Assembly: GCA_027186245.1 (NCBI GenBank)
Contig: CP114489.1
Span: 8,997,501 to 9,061,500, forward strand
Length of the DNA: 64,000 nucleotides
From: Coriaria nepalensis
Lineage: Eukaryota; Streptophyta; Magnoliopsida; Cucurbitales; Coriariaceae
Reading direction: 5' to 3'
This document shows, in pieces, positions 1-11,715 of the stretch. Below the pieces are notes generated by a model that was given only the letters and a program-made list of their open reading frames with translations, made no database searches and was not told the DNA's origin. Every line of letters begins with the position of its first letter. The stretch's first letter is position 1. Position numbers and translations under genes: made by a program.

Positions 1-137
1 TAAACAAATTGTGCATATAAATATCTATGAAGTGTGCAATAATGTGATTTTAACCAATAAGGGGAAACCCCTTCTCGCCTTTGGCTCTTTTTTTCTTTTA
101 CTCCACATAACTTTTTATTCTTCCTAAATATTTATAG

Positions 138-2735
138 GCTATGGATAAGGCCTCTGAAGAGGGACTTATTTTCATTGAAGGCACTGGACCAACATATGCT
201 ACTTCTACTGTAAGTGCGTAAGACGCTTTACATGTATTTTACTGTTTTCAGATTTTAGTTTGTTATTTAAATCAATGTCACTTTGATAATGAATCAATTA
301 GTTACGGAAAATCAATATCATAGTGCTTAGCTCCCTCCAGCTTATTTTATCTAATTACATGTATTTCCATCTAAGTAAAAACTAGTTATATGAGATCAAT
401 CTGCTGTCATTTTCTCTTTTGTCTTTCCTCATGATAGTTTTTGGTGATCCAGACATTTAGCGAATCGATACTTGCAGCCGGAGCTGGGCTTGCCTTAGTC
501 GACTCAGTGGTGATGTCCCCACCTCTGCAACGTCACTCTATTAGTCACTCTGCAACGCCACTCTATTAGTCATAATTTTACCATGCTATTATCGTAAATA
601 AATGGTGATATTCCAAATGCTAATATTCATTAAAAATTGAATCGACCATAAAAGCTACTCAAATTTTGCTACGCCAGACTTACTGTATAATTAATTATAA
701 GTATATTTTTCAGGTTGCAGCATCTAAATTTGGGCAGGACCCGCCTATAGGTTTTGCGGTGATTCGACCTCCAGGACATCATGCTATTCCAAAGGGACCA
801 ATGGGATTCTGTGTTTTCGGGAATGTTGCAATTGCGGCTCGTTATGCTCAACGTGCTCATGGGTTGAAGCGAGTATTTATTATTGATTTTGATGTTCATC
901 ATGGGAATGGGACAAATGATGTTTTCTATGATGACCCGGATATTTTTTTCCTTTCAACTCACCAAGTAAGCAATCAACTAATCATAAATATTTCTATTCA
1001 CTTAGTACCTCATGGTTTATTATCTTTTTCTCTGTTATTATGAGATACAATCTTAGTGGCCATTGAATTTTAAGATATGTAGTTATTTATTACGTACATG
1101 TAAGGCTCGATTTGGCTTAGTTTATTGGGCTCCCTAAGGGTTGTTCGGGTTCACAAAATGGCAGCCTGAAATAAGCTAGGCCAAAAAATTTAGCATCAGC
1201 ATTCCCCCAAACGTGCTCAATGGCCATTTTTTATTTCCAATTCAAGTAGCACACCACTTTTTGGCAGAAAGTGTGACAAAAATTCGGCCTTGGACGGCCA
1301 AAATATTGTCCTTCAACAGCTTTTTCGCTGTCTTTTTTACCTTTTCAATTTTATGAATACATTTTTATTCTTACCCTTTTTCCAATTATACTCATATTTT
1401 TTCATTTTAATACCTTGTAATTTCACTTTCATATATTCCAGTTTGAAAAGTTCATGCACATGAAATTCTACAGTTTTTGAAACCCTGTTTAACCTTCTAG
1501 TTTAACTTATGTGTCCGCTAAATGTCAGTTTGAAAAGCTAAACCAAATGAAGCCTTGATCTCTTTTCTTCACCTTGATTTTTGTGCTGTACATGTATTTT
1601 GTTTCTGTTTATGGGTTCAGGATGGAAGTTACCCGGGTACTGGTAAAATTGATGAGGTGGGTCAAGGAAAGGGTGAAGGCACAACTCTAAACCTACCACT
1701 ACCTGGAGGTTCAGGCGATGTTGCTATGAGAACTGTGTTTGATGAAGTCATTGTTCCATCTGCTCAAAGATTTAAACCCGACATTATTCTCGTATCTGCC
1801 GGGTGAGTTCTCTCTTATTGAGTCTGGGTAATGGGTAATATGCCCATATGATTCACCCTGATATCCGCATTTAGATAAATGAACTTGTGCAAACTGCATT
1901 TTGGTTAGCTTATCAAATAAATTGGAGTTTTGACCCAATCTAAATTTTAGACCCAAAACTGAAGTTCCCAATGTTGAGCCTGCTGGATGATCCTATCTTT
2001 GTGGTCAGGAGCGGAGCTAGAAAATTGGTTCATGGCGGGCGAAATATTATACATAATTTTGGTACAACAAAATAAAAGGGTTTGTTTTACAAAACCTTTT
2101 TAGGGTATGTTTTATAAATACAAAACCTTTTAGACGATATGTTTCTTAAAAGACTTCAATAAGGAGGGTATGTTTTACCAAACTATATTTCTTAGCAGTA
2201 ATTAAAAATTTATAGGTACATTTACAAAATACAAACAAAATATGGGTACAGTTCTAATACTGGGCAGGGTTAGGGCGGGCAATGCCCCATCCCTTTGTAT
2301 ACACCTCTCTACTCATGAAACAATACTCAAAGATCATGATTCATACGGCCTGCACCACCCCAAACATTTTTTTTCCTTCTCTTTATAATGCAGTTTTCAT
2401 TTTTGGCTTTTTGTAATGTAGTTCATTTTGGCAGATATGATGGTCATGTGTTGGATCCTTTGGCGAATCTTCAATTTACAACGGGAACTTATTACATGCT
2501 CGCATCAAGTATCAAACAACTGGCCAAAGATCTTTGTGGGGGCTGCTGTGTTTTCTTCCTGGAAGGAGGGTACAATCTCAAATCTCTTTCGCATTCAGTT
2601 GCAGACTCGTTCCATGCTTTTCTCGAGGAAGCAAGCCTAGCATCGCAGTTCGACAACCCTGCCATCTTGTACGAAGAACCAACTACCAAGTTCAAAGAAG
2701 CAATTCAGAGAGTGAAACATATCCATTCCTTGTGA
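138..2735 (+). CDS. HDA14: Histone deacetylase, HDA14-like (3' part; 5' exons outside the window)
   Basis: Zinc-dependent lysine deacetylase of the RPD3/HDA1 superfamily; the plant HDA14 group is reported in plastids and cytosol (family knowledge). Five exons are visible with clean GT-AG junctions and continuous frame: 138-209, 453-509, 714-965, 1621-1802 and 2435-2735 (TGA). Motifs in order: GPTYATST, AAGAGLALVDSV, RPPGHHA, FDVHHGNGT (zinc ligands D and H), STHQDGSYPGTG, SAGYDGH (third zinc-ligand aspartate) and EGGYN with the catalytic-pocket tyrosine. The protein ends after HIHSL, where the family normally ends. The codon at the last junction is split (GG|A). One difference from what I recall of Arabidopsis is YDGH where YDAH is usual. 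The N-terminal part, with any transit peptide, lies left of position 1, so start and localisation cannot be judged. A polyadenylation-like AATAAA lies near 2845. Confidence 0.93.
523..572. repeat. 25-bp tandem duplication in HDA14 intron
   Basis: Two copies of a 25-base unit beginning CTCTGCAACG (starts 523 and 548, one mismatch) lie just inside the intron that follows the exon ending at 509. The duplication does not touch the coding sequence. Confidence 0.85.
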
Positions 2736-2940
2736 AAGATTGCCCGAACCAATTCTATACTTTTACTTTTGAGTATAATTGTTGTATAGAAAGTATTAAA
2801 ACACAGGCAATATAGCACGTCTCTTTCTGAGTCTTCAAACAAGGAAATAAATGTTCTGTGTAGGTAAGTTATCTAAGCCTAAGGTTCTATTTTGGATTAG
2901 ATTTATTAGATTAATATTTAGAAAGCTGATGTTTATAATA

Positions 2941-2959
2941 ATATATATATATATATATA
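2941..2959. repeat. (TA)n microsatellite
   Basis: A run of alternating A and T in the roughly 470-base spacer between the HDA14-like stop and the next start codon. It may sit in the promoter region of the downstream gene, but no regulatory role can be read from sequence. Confidence 0.8.
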
Positions 2960-3206
2960 CCTTAATTATATTTGACCCTATGACTTGTTCATGACTCATC
3001 AGTTGTCATTCTATACCATTTTTAATTGGATGTGTCAATCATTATTGGGTAATTTTGTTAAACTTCGCTTTCGTCACTGCCGTTGCAACAAGCAAAGATT
3101 TCTATCTGATCCCTTTTCAGTTTTTACTCTCTCTATCTCTCTCTTATTTTTATTTCAAAATCATCTTTCTTTGGGTCAAAAACATTCCCAATTTTTGTTC
3201 AAGTTC

Positions 3207-6171
3207 ATGGCAATTTCTATAAGAAAATCAAGAAACATAGTAATCAACCTCCTACTCAACCACACCAAGCTGGGTTTGGGTGCGCTGAGTACGAGTTATT
3301 GCACTGCTTCTTCTTCTTCTTCTTCTTTAACCCATCACTATCATAAAACTCCATGTCCAGCTCAAAGTCCTATAAGCCAAGATGCCCATTTGAAGATTAC
3401 ACCTACCCATTTCTCTCCTCGACGTTTCAAATCGATCAAAGCCCACAAGGATTTGGATTCTCCCACTAATAATTGTGTTGCTGACGACCAGGTAATCTCT
3501 GTCTTCTACAATTTCCCTCATTTTTCCTTCTTATTTTTCTTTGGTACTCCTTGCTCTTCTAATTTTATCATTTATAATAGTAATTAAAAGGAAAAACCAT
3601 TTGCTCACAAACTTTGAAGTGTTGAAATTGATATCAAAATGTGTCATTTGGCTCACAAATAGATCACTTGAAATGACAAAACAGGAAAAGTGTGAAGTTG
3701 AAGATTCTACATACCAGTATTATCATTTATTCATTTATTTATTTTTATTTCTTTTTGGGGGCAAGGTTCTGGATTTTCCAGGGGGGAAGGTTAAGTTTAC
3801 TGCAGAAATGAAGTTCATCCCAGAATCCCCCAAAGAACGAGAACCATGTTTCCGAGTTCTAGATGACAATGGTGAGCCAACTAGCTCCACCAACTTTGTG
3901 CAGGTATCTAAAATTCTTATCATAAAAGAGAAGAAATTCATTGTTATTGTATTGTGTATATAATTCTTTCAAAATGATATACATTATTGCCTGATGGTAT
4001 TCATTGGATGACTATGGTATATATATTTTGGATTAGGTGAGTGAGCAAGTTGCCATAAAAATGTACAACGACATGGTTACCCTTCAGACAATGGACACCA
4101 TCTTTTACGAAGTACAAAGACAAGGAAGAATTTCTTTCTACGTGACCTCAATTGGAGAAGAAGCCATTAACATTGCTTCTGCAACAGCTCTCACTATCAA
4201 CGATCTCATTGTTCCTCAGGTTAAAAAATATATTTATATGTTACTTTCTCTTGAACCAGACTATCTTTAGATTGAGCTTCTAATTGGGATATATTTGTAA
4301 TAGGATCTCATTTTATTTTATTCTATTCTATTTTCTTCCTATAATATGTAGTATAGAGAGCCGGGTGTACTTATATGGCGTGGGTTCACTTTACAAGAGT
4401 TTGCAGACCAGTGTTTTGGAAATAAAGCCGATTATGGGAAAGGAAGGCAAATGCCAGTTCATTATGGGTCAAAGAAGCACAATTACTTCACTGTAGCTTC
4501 CACCATTGCGTAAGATATTAAAGAATAAAGCAAAAAGAAAAAAAAAATCGATATTTTTAATTGATTGTTGATTGATATTTTCCAGGAGGTAGTATATGAA
4601 AACTTGATTCTTTTTTTTAAAAAAATTTTAATTTAATTTAATTTTTTTTTCAGTACACAAATTCCTCATGCTGTTGGTGCAGCATATTCTTTCAAGATGG
4701 ACAAGAAAGATGCGTGTGCTGTTGCTTATTTTGGAGATGGTGGAACAAGCGAGGTCAGAAGCTACTTGTTGTCATGTGTTTCCTTTTACTGCATTTTCAT
4801 TTGGTTCAGTGTTTTGATACTCCAGTTTTGGCTTAAAATCCTGCTTGAAGTCTTTGGACCTGCAAAAGGTAGTTTGTGTCAACTGCTAATTAATCTAAGT
4901 TGCAAAAACCTGTTTACTTAATAATCCAACCAAAATACAGTTCCCCTTGTCATCTGATCAAATCAATTTTTTTTCCTTTTCCGAATCTAATTTGAAAAAG
5001 ACTTGAGGGAAGAAGAAAGAAAAAGACTTGAGAGAAGAAGAAAGAAAAAGACTTATCAGGAGCTTTCATTGCAACTAAATGAAAGAGAATGAATCTTGTT
5101 CTTTCTCATCTGATATTTGAATCATATTGGAGTTGAAATATGGCTTTACCTGACCTTTTTTTTACTTTTTCTCTTCCCCCAAATATGTCATGGAAAATGA
5201 TAGGGTGATTTCCATGCCGCTTTAAATTTTGCGGCTGTTCTAGAGGCTCCGGTTGTATTCATTTGTCGGAACAATGGATGGGCAATCAGTACCCCTACGT
5301 CCGATCAGTTTCGAAGTATTTCCTATTTTACCCTTGTTCATTCCCCTTGATACAATATCCCATTCTTGAAAGTTTTAAATGATATATTAAGAGTTGTCCA
5401 TTTCTATCTGTATATAGGTGACGGTGTTGTTGTTAAAGGTCAGGCTTATGGAGTACGCAGTATCCGAGTTGATGGAAATGATGCACTTGCCGTCTATAAT
5501 GCAGTTCGTTCTGCTCGTGAAATGGCAATTTCCGAACAGAGACCGATCTTGATTGAGGTAAAAAAAAAATTTAAGGATTGGTCTTTTATTCTTTTTGGTC
5601 TCTTTTGGATTAATTCAGAGAAATTCTTGGGGGAGCCAAAATAGTAATTTTACACTATAGACAATCAAAGTATCACCTCATAATTTTCTCAAGTTTTTTT
5701 CTTTGTGGATATTCTGATTGGCTAGCGTAGTTCATCCAAATCCCGCATCGATTCAACTTCTTATTTATTTATTCATTTACTTTTTTCTAAAACCATTTTG
5801 GTTTTAATGTTGGTTAGGCCCTTACGTATCGAGTTGGACACCACACCACATCAGATGATTCAACCAGGTACCGTTCGATCGATGAGATCGAACAGTGGAG
5901 ATATGCCCGTGACCCGGTTTCTAGATTTCGGAAATGGATAGAAAGGAATGGTTGGTGGAGTGAAGATGCGGAGTCTGAGCTTAGAAGCAGATTGAGGAAG
6001 CAGTTAGTAGAAGCAATTCAAGTGGCAGAGAGAGTTGAAAAACCTGCCATGGCAGAAGCCTTCACCGATGTTTATGATGTTGTTCCAAACAACCTCAGAG
6101 AACAAGAGAAATGGATCAGAGAGACAGTGGAAAGACATCCCAAGGATTACCCATCTGACTTTGCTTTGTGA
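3207..6171 (+). CDS. 2-oxoisovalerate dehydrogenase E1-alpha subunit (BCKDH), mitochondrial
   Basis: E1-alpha of the branched-chain 2-oxoacid dehydrogenase complex, which decarboxylates the 2-oxoacids of Val, Leu and Ile with thiamine diphosphate in the mitochondrial matrix. Eight exons join in frame to 489 residues: 3207-3491, 3766-3903, 4037-4219, 4352-4509, 4654-4753, 5204-5315, 5418-5557 and 5818-6171 (TGA). Length is close to the plant family. The N-terminus is Arg/Ser-rich with few acids ([10 protein letters not shown], then a Ser run), as expected of a mitochondrial presequence; the conserved core begins around FPGGKVKFT. The thiamine-diphosphate motif runs from GDGGTSEGD (about residues 282-290) to NN (311-312). 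The regulatory loop [16 protein letters not shown] (about 377-392) matches the loop phosphorylated in animal E1-alpha. All junctions are GT-AG. No lesion seen; probably functional. Confidence 0.95.
4994..5054. repeat. 25-bp tandem repeat in BCKDH intron 5
   Basis: A purine-rich unit GAAAAAGACTTGAG plus GAAGAAGAAA recurs with a 25-base period (starts 4994, 5019, 5044, the last partial), entirely within the intron between exons ending 4753 and starting 5204. Confidence 0.85.
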
Positions 6172-6708
6172 AGACAATTTGGAAATATTTTCTGAAATAA
6201 AAGCACATAATTGGGATTACCTTATTCATACAACCTTAAAGTTGGAGACAGAACTGAAATGGTTGAGAGAATAAGAACAGACATGGAGAAGATGGTTTCC
6301 ATCATCATCATCATCAAAGCTCAGAACAGATGGTTTTCTTCAATTGTATTAAGAAATCTATGAAACAAAACATCAATGTTCATGTTAGAAGAGAACTGAA
6401 GGGGGGCCCTATCACATGAATTCACTGTCCACTTTCACATTTGCTTGTATAAACCCGATACATGACATAATTTCTCAACTAAATGAACCCTTATAATTAA
6501 TATTCTTCTACCATTCTGACTATAAAGAGAAACAAACCTGACCTAGAAACATAGGCAAACGTTCAAGAGTACAAATTCATTTGTAATGGTTACATAATTT
6601 GCATTATTACATTAGCTCATATATAATTGGCACAGTCCAGGGGCATTTTGGGAAATGATAGAGATAACATGAGGAAATTACAGACCGAATCCAATGAAGC
6701 GACAAGTA

Positions 6709-7492
6709 TTAAACCGATGAAGCTTTCTCTTCGAGAGATTCTTTAACGGCCTTCAAAAGTGAAGGCATGAACTTTTGGTTCGTGACAATGATGCCGGCAT
6801 AAAGATCAATGAATCTTCCTTTTGAAAAATCCAATGGGTTTCCTGCAGCATCTGTCACAACCCCTCCAACTTCTGGCAAGACAACATATCAATCAAAACA
6901 TCATGATAATATAGTCTCTTTGTTTGTTAAAGTTCTCATGACCTTTTTTTTTTATTTGGCAGATTGGCATTGACTTAATAGGGACTTGTGAGTGATTGAG
7001 ATTCATTTGGTTTAGCATTTAAAATTCCAGTATGGGTCCAAAATCCAGTTTTGGCCCACGAAAACAATGTTTAGACGGAAAAACCAATTCATAATCCAAC
7101 TAGCCAAATGGTAAGAGAAAAAGGTAGGTTGGGGCTTAATTGCAATTACCTGTAACAACAATACATCCAGCAGCATGGTCCCATATTTTTTCTCTGTATC
7201 CTTTATGTGGGAAACGAAGATATATCACTCCATCTCCTCTTGAAAGAGCTCCATATTTCGCCTGGCTATCAATCCGGACCGGTGCTGCTTTCACGCCAAG
7301 TTTCTGTATACACAAACCACTTATCAACACCAACTGAAAAAAAAAATTCTATATGAAAGTTATAAACAAATAGAGAGAGAGAAGATGATATACTTTTGCA
7401 ATGGAGCAAGATAAGTCATGCAAAGAGTGAGCTGCTTCATAGGATTCAAAGAGCGATGCTTCTTCGGGATTATCTATAGCACTAACATGCAC
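6709..7492 (-). pseudogene. SAL1: SAL1-type 3'(2'),5'-bisphosphate nucleotidase, 5'-truncated (last three exons only)
   Basis: SAL1/HAL2 enzymes hydrolyse PAP to AMP and inositol polyphosphates, acting in chloroplast and mitochondria in stress signalling (family knowledge). On the minus strand three exons join in frame: 7492-7394 (VHVSAIDNPEEAS..., 33 codons), 7303-7150 (KLGVKAAPVRIDSQAKYGAL...IWDHAAGCIVVT) and 6872-6709 (GGVVTDAAGNPLDFSKG... to TAA). This gives 138 residues where the family has about 350. The whole N-terminal half, including the first metal-binding acidic motifs, is absent: the stretch up to the RABC1 stop at 8562 contains a U-box gene fragment instead. What remains has intact frame and splice sites and keeps the WDHAAG metal motif, so truncation is recent or the piece is still transcribed. 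I infer a non-functional partial copy; a full gene should exist elsewhere. Confidence 0.85.
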
Positions 7493-7682
7493 CTGAAGAA
7501 TGCTAAAAAGGTACCCTGATAAGATTAAAATAGACTTAGTACTTCTCAAACTTCTAAAAAAACTATACATAAAACGTGAGGTGATTTAGTCTAGTAGTTT
7601 AACATTTTAGGAGAGTTAAGTCTAGTTTACTGAAAGAAACCACTAAAAAAAAAAAAAATACAACCAAATTTAAGTTCTCATA

Positions 7683-8205
7683 CAACTTCTTCACTTGAAG
7701 TCCGAGGCTTCCATAGCGGCAATGAAGACCCTATCTACAATATGTAACAACCCACAATTGAACGTGCAGAATTTCATAAGAGAAGGAGCAATAGATGGTA
7801 AAATATTGTACATATTGTGTAAAATATTGTACATTACGGAAAGCGAAGAAAGCAGCTTGAGATTGGTAGCAATGAGGGTGCTTGAGAGACTTGTGGGCGA
7901 GGGAATTGGTGGGAGATAAGAAGTGATGAAGAACCGGAACGTGGTATTAGTAGGTGCTCTTGTTAAAATGGTGTTTAGAGTATGTAGTGAAGATCATGGA
8001 GAGAGTGAGAGTGCTAAATTTAAGCTTGCTTTTAATGGTGTCTAGTGATTCAATGGAGGCAAGAGAAGAGGCAGTAAAGGTGGGAGTTTGAGTCAGTTGT
8101 TGCTTCTTTTGCAGAGCCAGTGTAGTGTCGGGGTCAAAGTGAAGGCCAGCAAATTGCTCAAGTTGTTTAGGGCAAAATGTGATGTGGAGAGGAGTTAGGT
8201 GATGT
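7683..8205 (+). pseudogene. U-box E3 ligase (PUB, ARM-repeat C-terminal part), broken fragment
   Basis: A plus-strand stretch resembles the C-terminal ARM-repeat region of plant U-box ubiquitin ligases: AAMKTLSTICNNPQ, then LRLVAMRVLERLVGEG, then VGALVKMVF..., then after stops and at least one frame change SQLLLLLQSQC and KASKLLKLFRAKC, which is how this family ends. No U-box, start codon or continuous frame is present (stops near 7918 and 8044 and a shift near 8075). It lies head-on against the SAL1 fragment, whose missing exons should have been here. Assignment is from recalled family sequence; the subgroup is uncertain. Confidence 0.6.
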
Positions 8206-8561
8206 ATTTTCTTAAAGCCTATCTACAATATAAGCTCTGATTTGGAGCTAATTGTGGAGATAGGTAAATGTATAAGTCAGTATCGATTTCCCATGGAATA
8301 GTTAATGTTCACTTACACTGTACCCAACTTAACAGAGCAATTATGAGGTGTTACTCTTGTTGGCCCATCCAAGAATTCCTTATGAAAACTTTCCGGACAA
8401 TTATAATTTATAGATAAGATATAATAAAACCAAATCACTACTATTTTACATGTAATTGTAGTACTTTATGTCAAGGAGAAGAAAAAAAAATTATTCCTAT
8501 GAAGTTTGAAAAGAAGAAACAATAAACTTCAGTTAGAGGAATAGAAATTGAAGACAAAGAA
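8206..8561. other. Spacer / RABC1 3'UTR side, no gene seen
   Basis: AT-rich DNA between the U-box fragment and the stop codon of the minus-strand RABC1 gene. It should include the RABC1 3'UTR. No coding segment or further SAL1 exon is recognisable. Confidence 0.6.
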
Positions 8562-11500
8562 TCAGCAACAGCTACTTGTGGAAGCATCAGCCTGGGGAGG
8601 CTTTTCTTTAAAGATGTTCTTTTTCTGTCCCTTAGAGCCCTCAGTCAAGAGGCTTGGAGTGTCCAAAATCTACAGTCAGGTTCAACCTCATTATCAGTCT
8701 AAGCTATCAAATCTTTTTTACATCACAAAATTTTATTTTTTCATAGTTATAGATTAAGTGACTTAATAATTATAATATAATTGCGAACAAGAATACATAC
8801 CTTTAAAACGAGCTCTTCAAAGCACTGTTGTACATTAACTCGGGTTTTTGCACTGCATTCAGTAAAAAGGCATCCGTGTTCCCTGGCAAATTCGATACCT
8901 TCTTTCTTTGACACGACTCTCTCACTTTCCTGGATGAAGAAAAAAATTATTTCAAAATTTCAGAATGGATGTAGTCTTGATGTAAAAGTAAAAGTAGGGA
9001 CATGCCTTATCAACTTTGTTTCCAACAAGCATCTTGATGTAGTCTTGATTTGTTGAATAGAGTTCAACTTCCCTGGCCCATATCTCAGATAAGTTTGTAA
9101 ATGTACCCCTCCGAGTAACATCATAAACTGTTGTAGTTACAAAACATGAGATCAAGAATTTCCAGACAGCCTCAGAGAACATGATCATACGATCCTAGGT
9201 GAGATAACACAGCCATTTTCTTTCTTTCTTATTTCTTTTTTTTTCCTTTTTTCCCCATATCTTAGCTTTAAGATTGAAAAATCTCAACATATGGGAGCAT
9301 AAAGTGTTCCCTTTGTTTATTGTATTTTACCAATTATGGTTTGGCGTTCATTGGTTATAGTTTACTTGAGATGGTTAAGGAACTAGTTGAAGTCATAAGT
9401 GACTCTGCCAGAAGAAACAAGGACCTTAAGACATATCAATTAGAAAGGCCGGGATTTTTCATGTTACTGGAAAATCATTATAGGCCGAGATTTTTCACAA
9501 TCAATAGTCATAAAGTAAGAATACAGATAATGGGTTATGAATTCATTTGAAACAACAGCATAAGTTTCAAATTCACTTAATCACAGGAAAGATGTGCATT
9601 ATGAAAGTAAACAGAACACCTGACCAAAATAGTTGGCATTCGTAAAGTAAATTCACAAAGCAAAATTCTTTCTTTCTACCCCAAGTTTTGAAGCTATATC
9701 TAATTAATACTATTAATCGGGATATATAACCAAAATTGACATCCTAATATGAGTATATAATATATACATATTAGATGTACGTATATACATAAAGAACTTA
9801 CCCATAATTATCCCCTGTGCACCTCGATAGTATGAACTAGTCAATGTTCTGAATCTCTCCTGACCAGCTGCGTAATGAAAAAGATTAGTATCAATTACTA
9901 GCCAATCCATTCCCCTCTTTAAAGAAATAGGTAAATCCAAAATCTTTCACAAAGGTATAGTACAATAAAATCAATTAGGCATCAATGACCAATAAACATT
10001 TCCAGCACCAATGAAAAGCAAAAGATGTCTTCCATGGAAAATAAAGATATGACATTTCATTTTTCCTTTGCAGAAAATCCACTCTGATTGCAAGTGAGGA
10101 TAAATTATCTGAATATGAGATGATCTTTATTACCCACAAGCCAAAAAACTTTACAAGATCATTCTTATTGCATTATTCAAAAGCAAGGAGTCCAAACAGG
10201 TTCCTCCTTTTTCAGAGCATATTAGGCTATATAATGAACAGTTTGCTTGTTTAATAGAAGATTTAAAATTGAAAATTCTCAGAAATTAGATAGAAGTTCT
10301 TGACATGAAATATTTGTCCGAGAATGCACAAAGAGATATAAGCCATGAAGCTCAGGAACTTTTTTAAATGATGCTAACTTCTTTCTTTAATACTGTCAAA
10401 TTTTCTTTTCGACAGTGTTATTTTTTCCTCGTAATTCAGGAGATGGGTTTCTAATCTTTTCGTTCATTTGTTCTTTCTTTCAGTGATTGTTAGCATTAAA
10501 GCTAAAGATCTAAAGTGCTAAACTACATAGAAAAAAGGGTCGACATACACACTAACACAAATTATAGTTAACTTCATCCCAAATAGCTACCTTACTTCAG
10601 CTTCTTTCCCCATTTCAGTGACTTAATACCATCAAAGCTAAGAACCAAAGTGCTAAATTATATTGAAAACGGGTAGACATACACTAATACAAATTATAGT
10701 TACCCATATCCCAAATAAGCTATGAAGCTTATAATAAGGATCGCTAGCTTCAGCTTCTTTCCCCATTTCAGTGACTTATTATCATCAAAGCTAAGAACTA
10801 AAGTGCTAAAATATTTTGAAAAATGGGTAGACATACACACTGACGCAGATTATGGTTACCTGTATCCCAAATAGCTAGCTTCAACTTCTTTCCCCCAAGA
10901 GTAACATATTTCACCTTAAAATCAACGCCTATATATAGAAAGAAAATTAGAGTTCTAACAAGTTAAAAGATATGTATATAGATAACATAGCAGGTAACAA
11001 TAGGTAATAAAATATATACTCATGCAAAGCAAGAAAAGATATTCATTGTATTCTTCAAGATCAAAAGCGATCGCTAGCTCGAGAAGAATGTAAGCTATCT
11101 CATGCTGTGACCCATATTAAGATGTGTTTTTGCAATCAAAAATAATTTAAGGAGGAAATTCTGCATCTATCTCAATCTGGTTGACTACAATATAACTTAA
11201 ATAGGAGGGTTTTCATACTTTGCTACACTTCTCCAAACTGCATCGCTGTGCAGTTGGGGAAAGAGAAATTTTGTTTGCTTGCTAATAATTTCACCAGATT
11301 GAAGCACTAACTACTAAACCATTATAATCATCTAAATAACCAATTCAACCAGTTGATTAGGTCCCAACCTTTCATACATTAGAAATAATAAAGAACAAAT
11401 TGAAAGCATTTAACCTTTTCCCTAGTTCCTAAGTAAAATGTTCATCTGGTAACATGTAAAATCTGATCCATCCTTTTTTTCCCTTCCCTTAATTCAACAG

Positions 11501-11715
11501 TGCTGACAACTTTCTAATTCGCATGAAGGAGCAAACAATTATCAATTCTAAAAATTGACATTGGGTATGGAAAACTTACCAATTGTGGGTGAGAGATCTT
11601 CAAAATTTTCAGAAGTAAAACTTAGTAGAAGACTACTCTTCCCTACGCCTGAATCCCCAATCATCAACAATTTGAACAAGTAATCGAATTCAGATTGCTG
11701 GGACGAAGAATCCAT
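8562..11715 (-). CDS. RABC1: Rab GTPase of the RABC1 (Rab18-like) group
   Basis: Small membrane-trafficking GTPase. Six exons on the minus strand, 209 residues: 11715-11580, 10928-10860, 9867-9802, 9127-9006, 8929-8801, 8669-8562 (TGA). Motifs: P-loop GDSGVGKS (20-27), switch I SPTIG (Thr44), DTAGQ (67-71), NKVD (127-130), ECSAK (155-159) and a C-terminal Ser-Ser-Cys-Cys for double geranylgeranylation. The segments [16 protein letters not shown] and [17 protein letters not shown] look more like RABC1 than RABC2. The intron after exon 4 begins with GC rather than GT (VDK|gcatgt at 9005-9004) and is followed by a normal acceptor; all other junctions are GT-AG. Intron 2 contains decayed tandem copies of part of exon 2. 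A 5'UTR intron is probable, with a donor near 12230 and acceptor near 11740. Confidence 0.94.
10490..10895. repeat. Tandem repeat containing exon-2-derived segments of RABC1
   Basis: Three imperfect units share the anchor AAAGCTAAGAACTAAAGTGC (starts about 10498, 10634 and 10788, so spacing 136 and 154). Each unit also carries a version of the exon-2 3' half: ATCCCAAATAGC... and CTTCTTTCCCC. The unit ending near 10895 is the functional exon 2 with its donor; the two copies at about 10566-10618 and 10698-10775 have decayed exon sequence but still resemble the donor region on the minus strand. Confidence 0.85.

Noticed and set aside
8930..9006. Use of GT in GCAT|GTCCCT as the donor instead of GC
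   Set aside because: It would add four bases, shift the frame and destroy the conserved NKVDK-ESER join.
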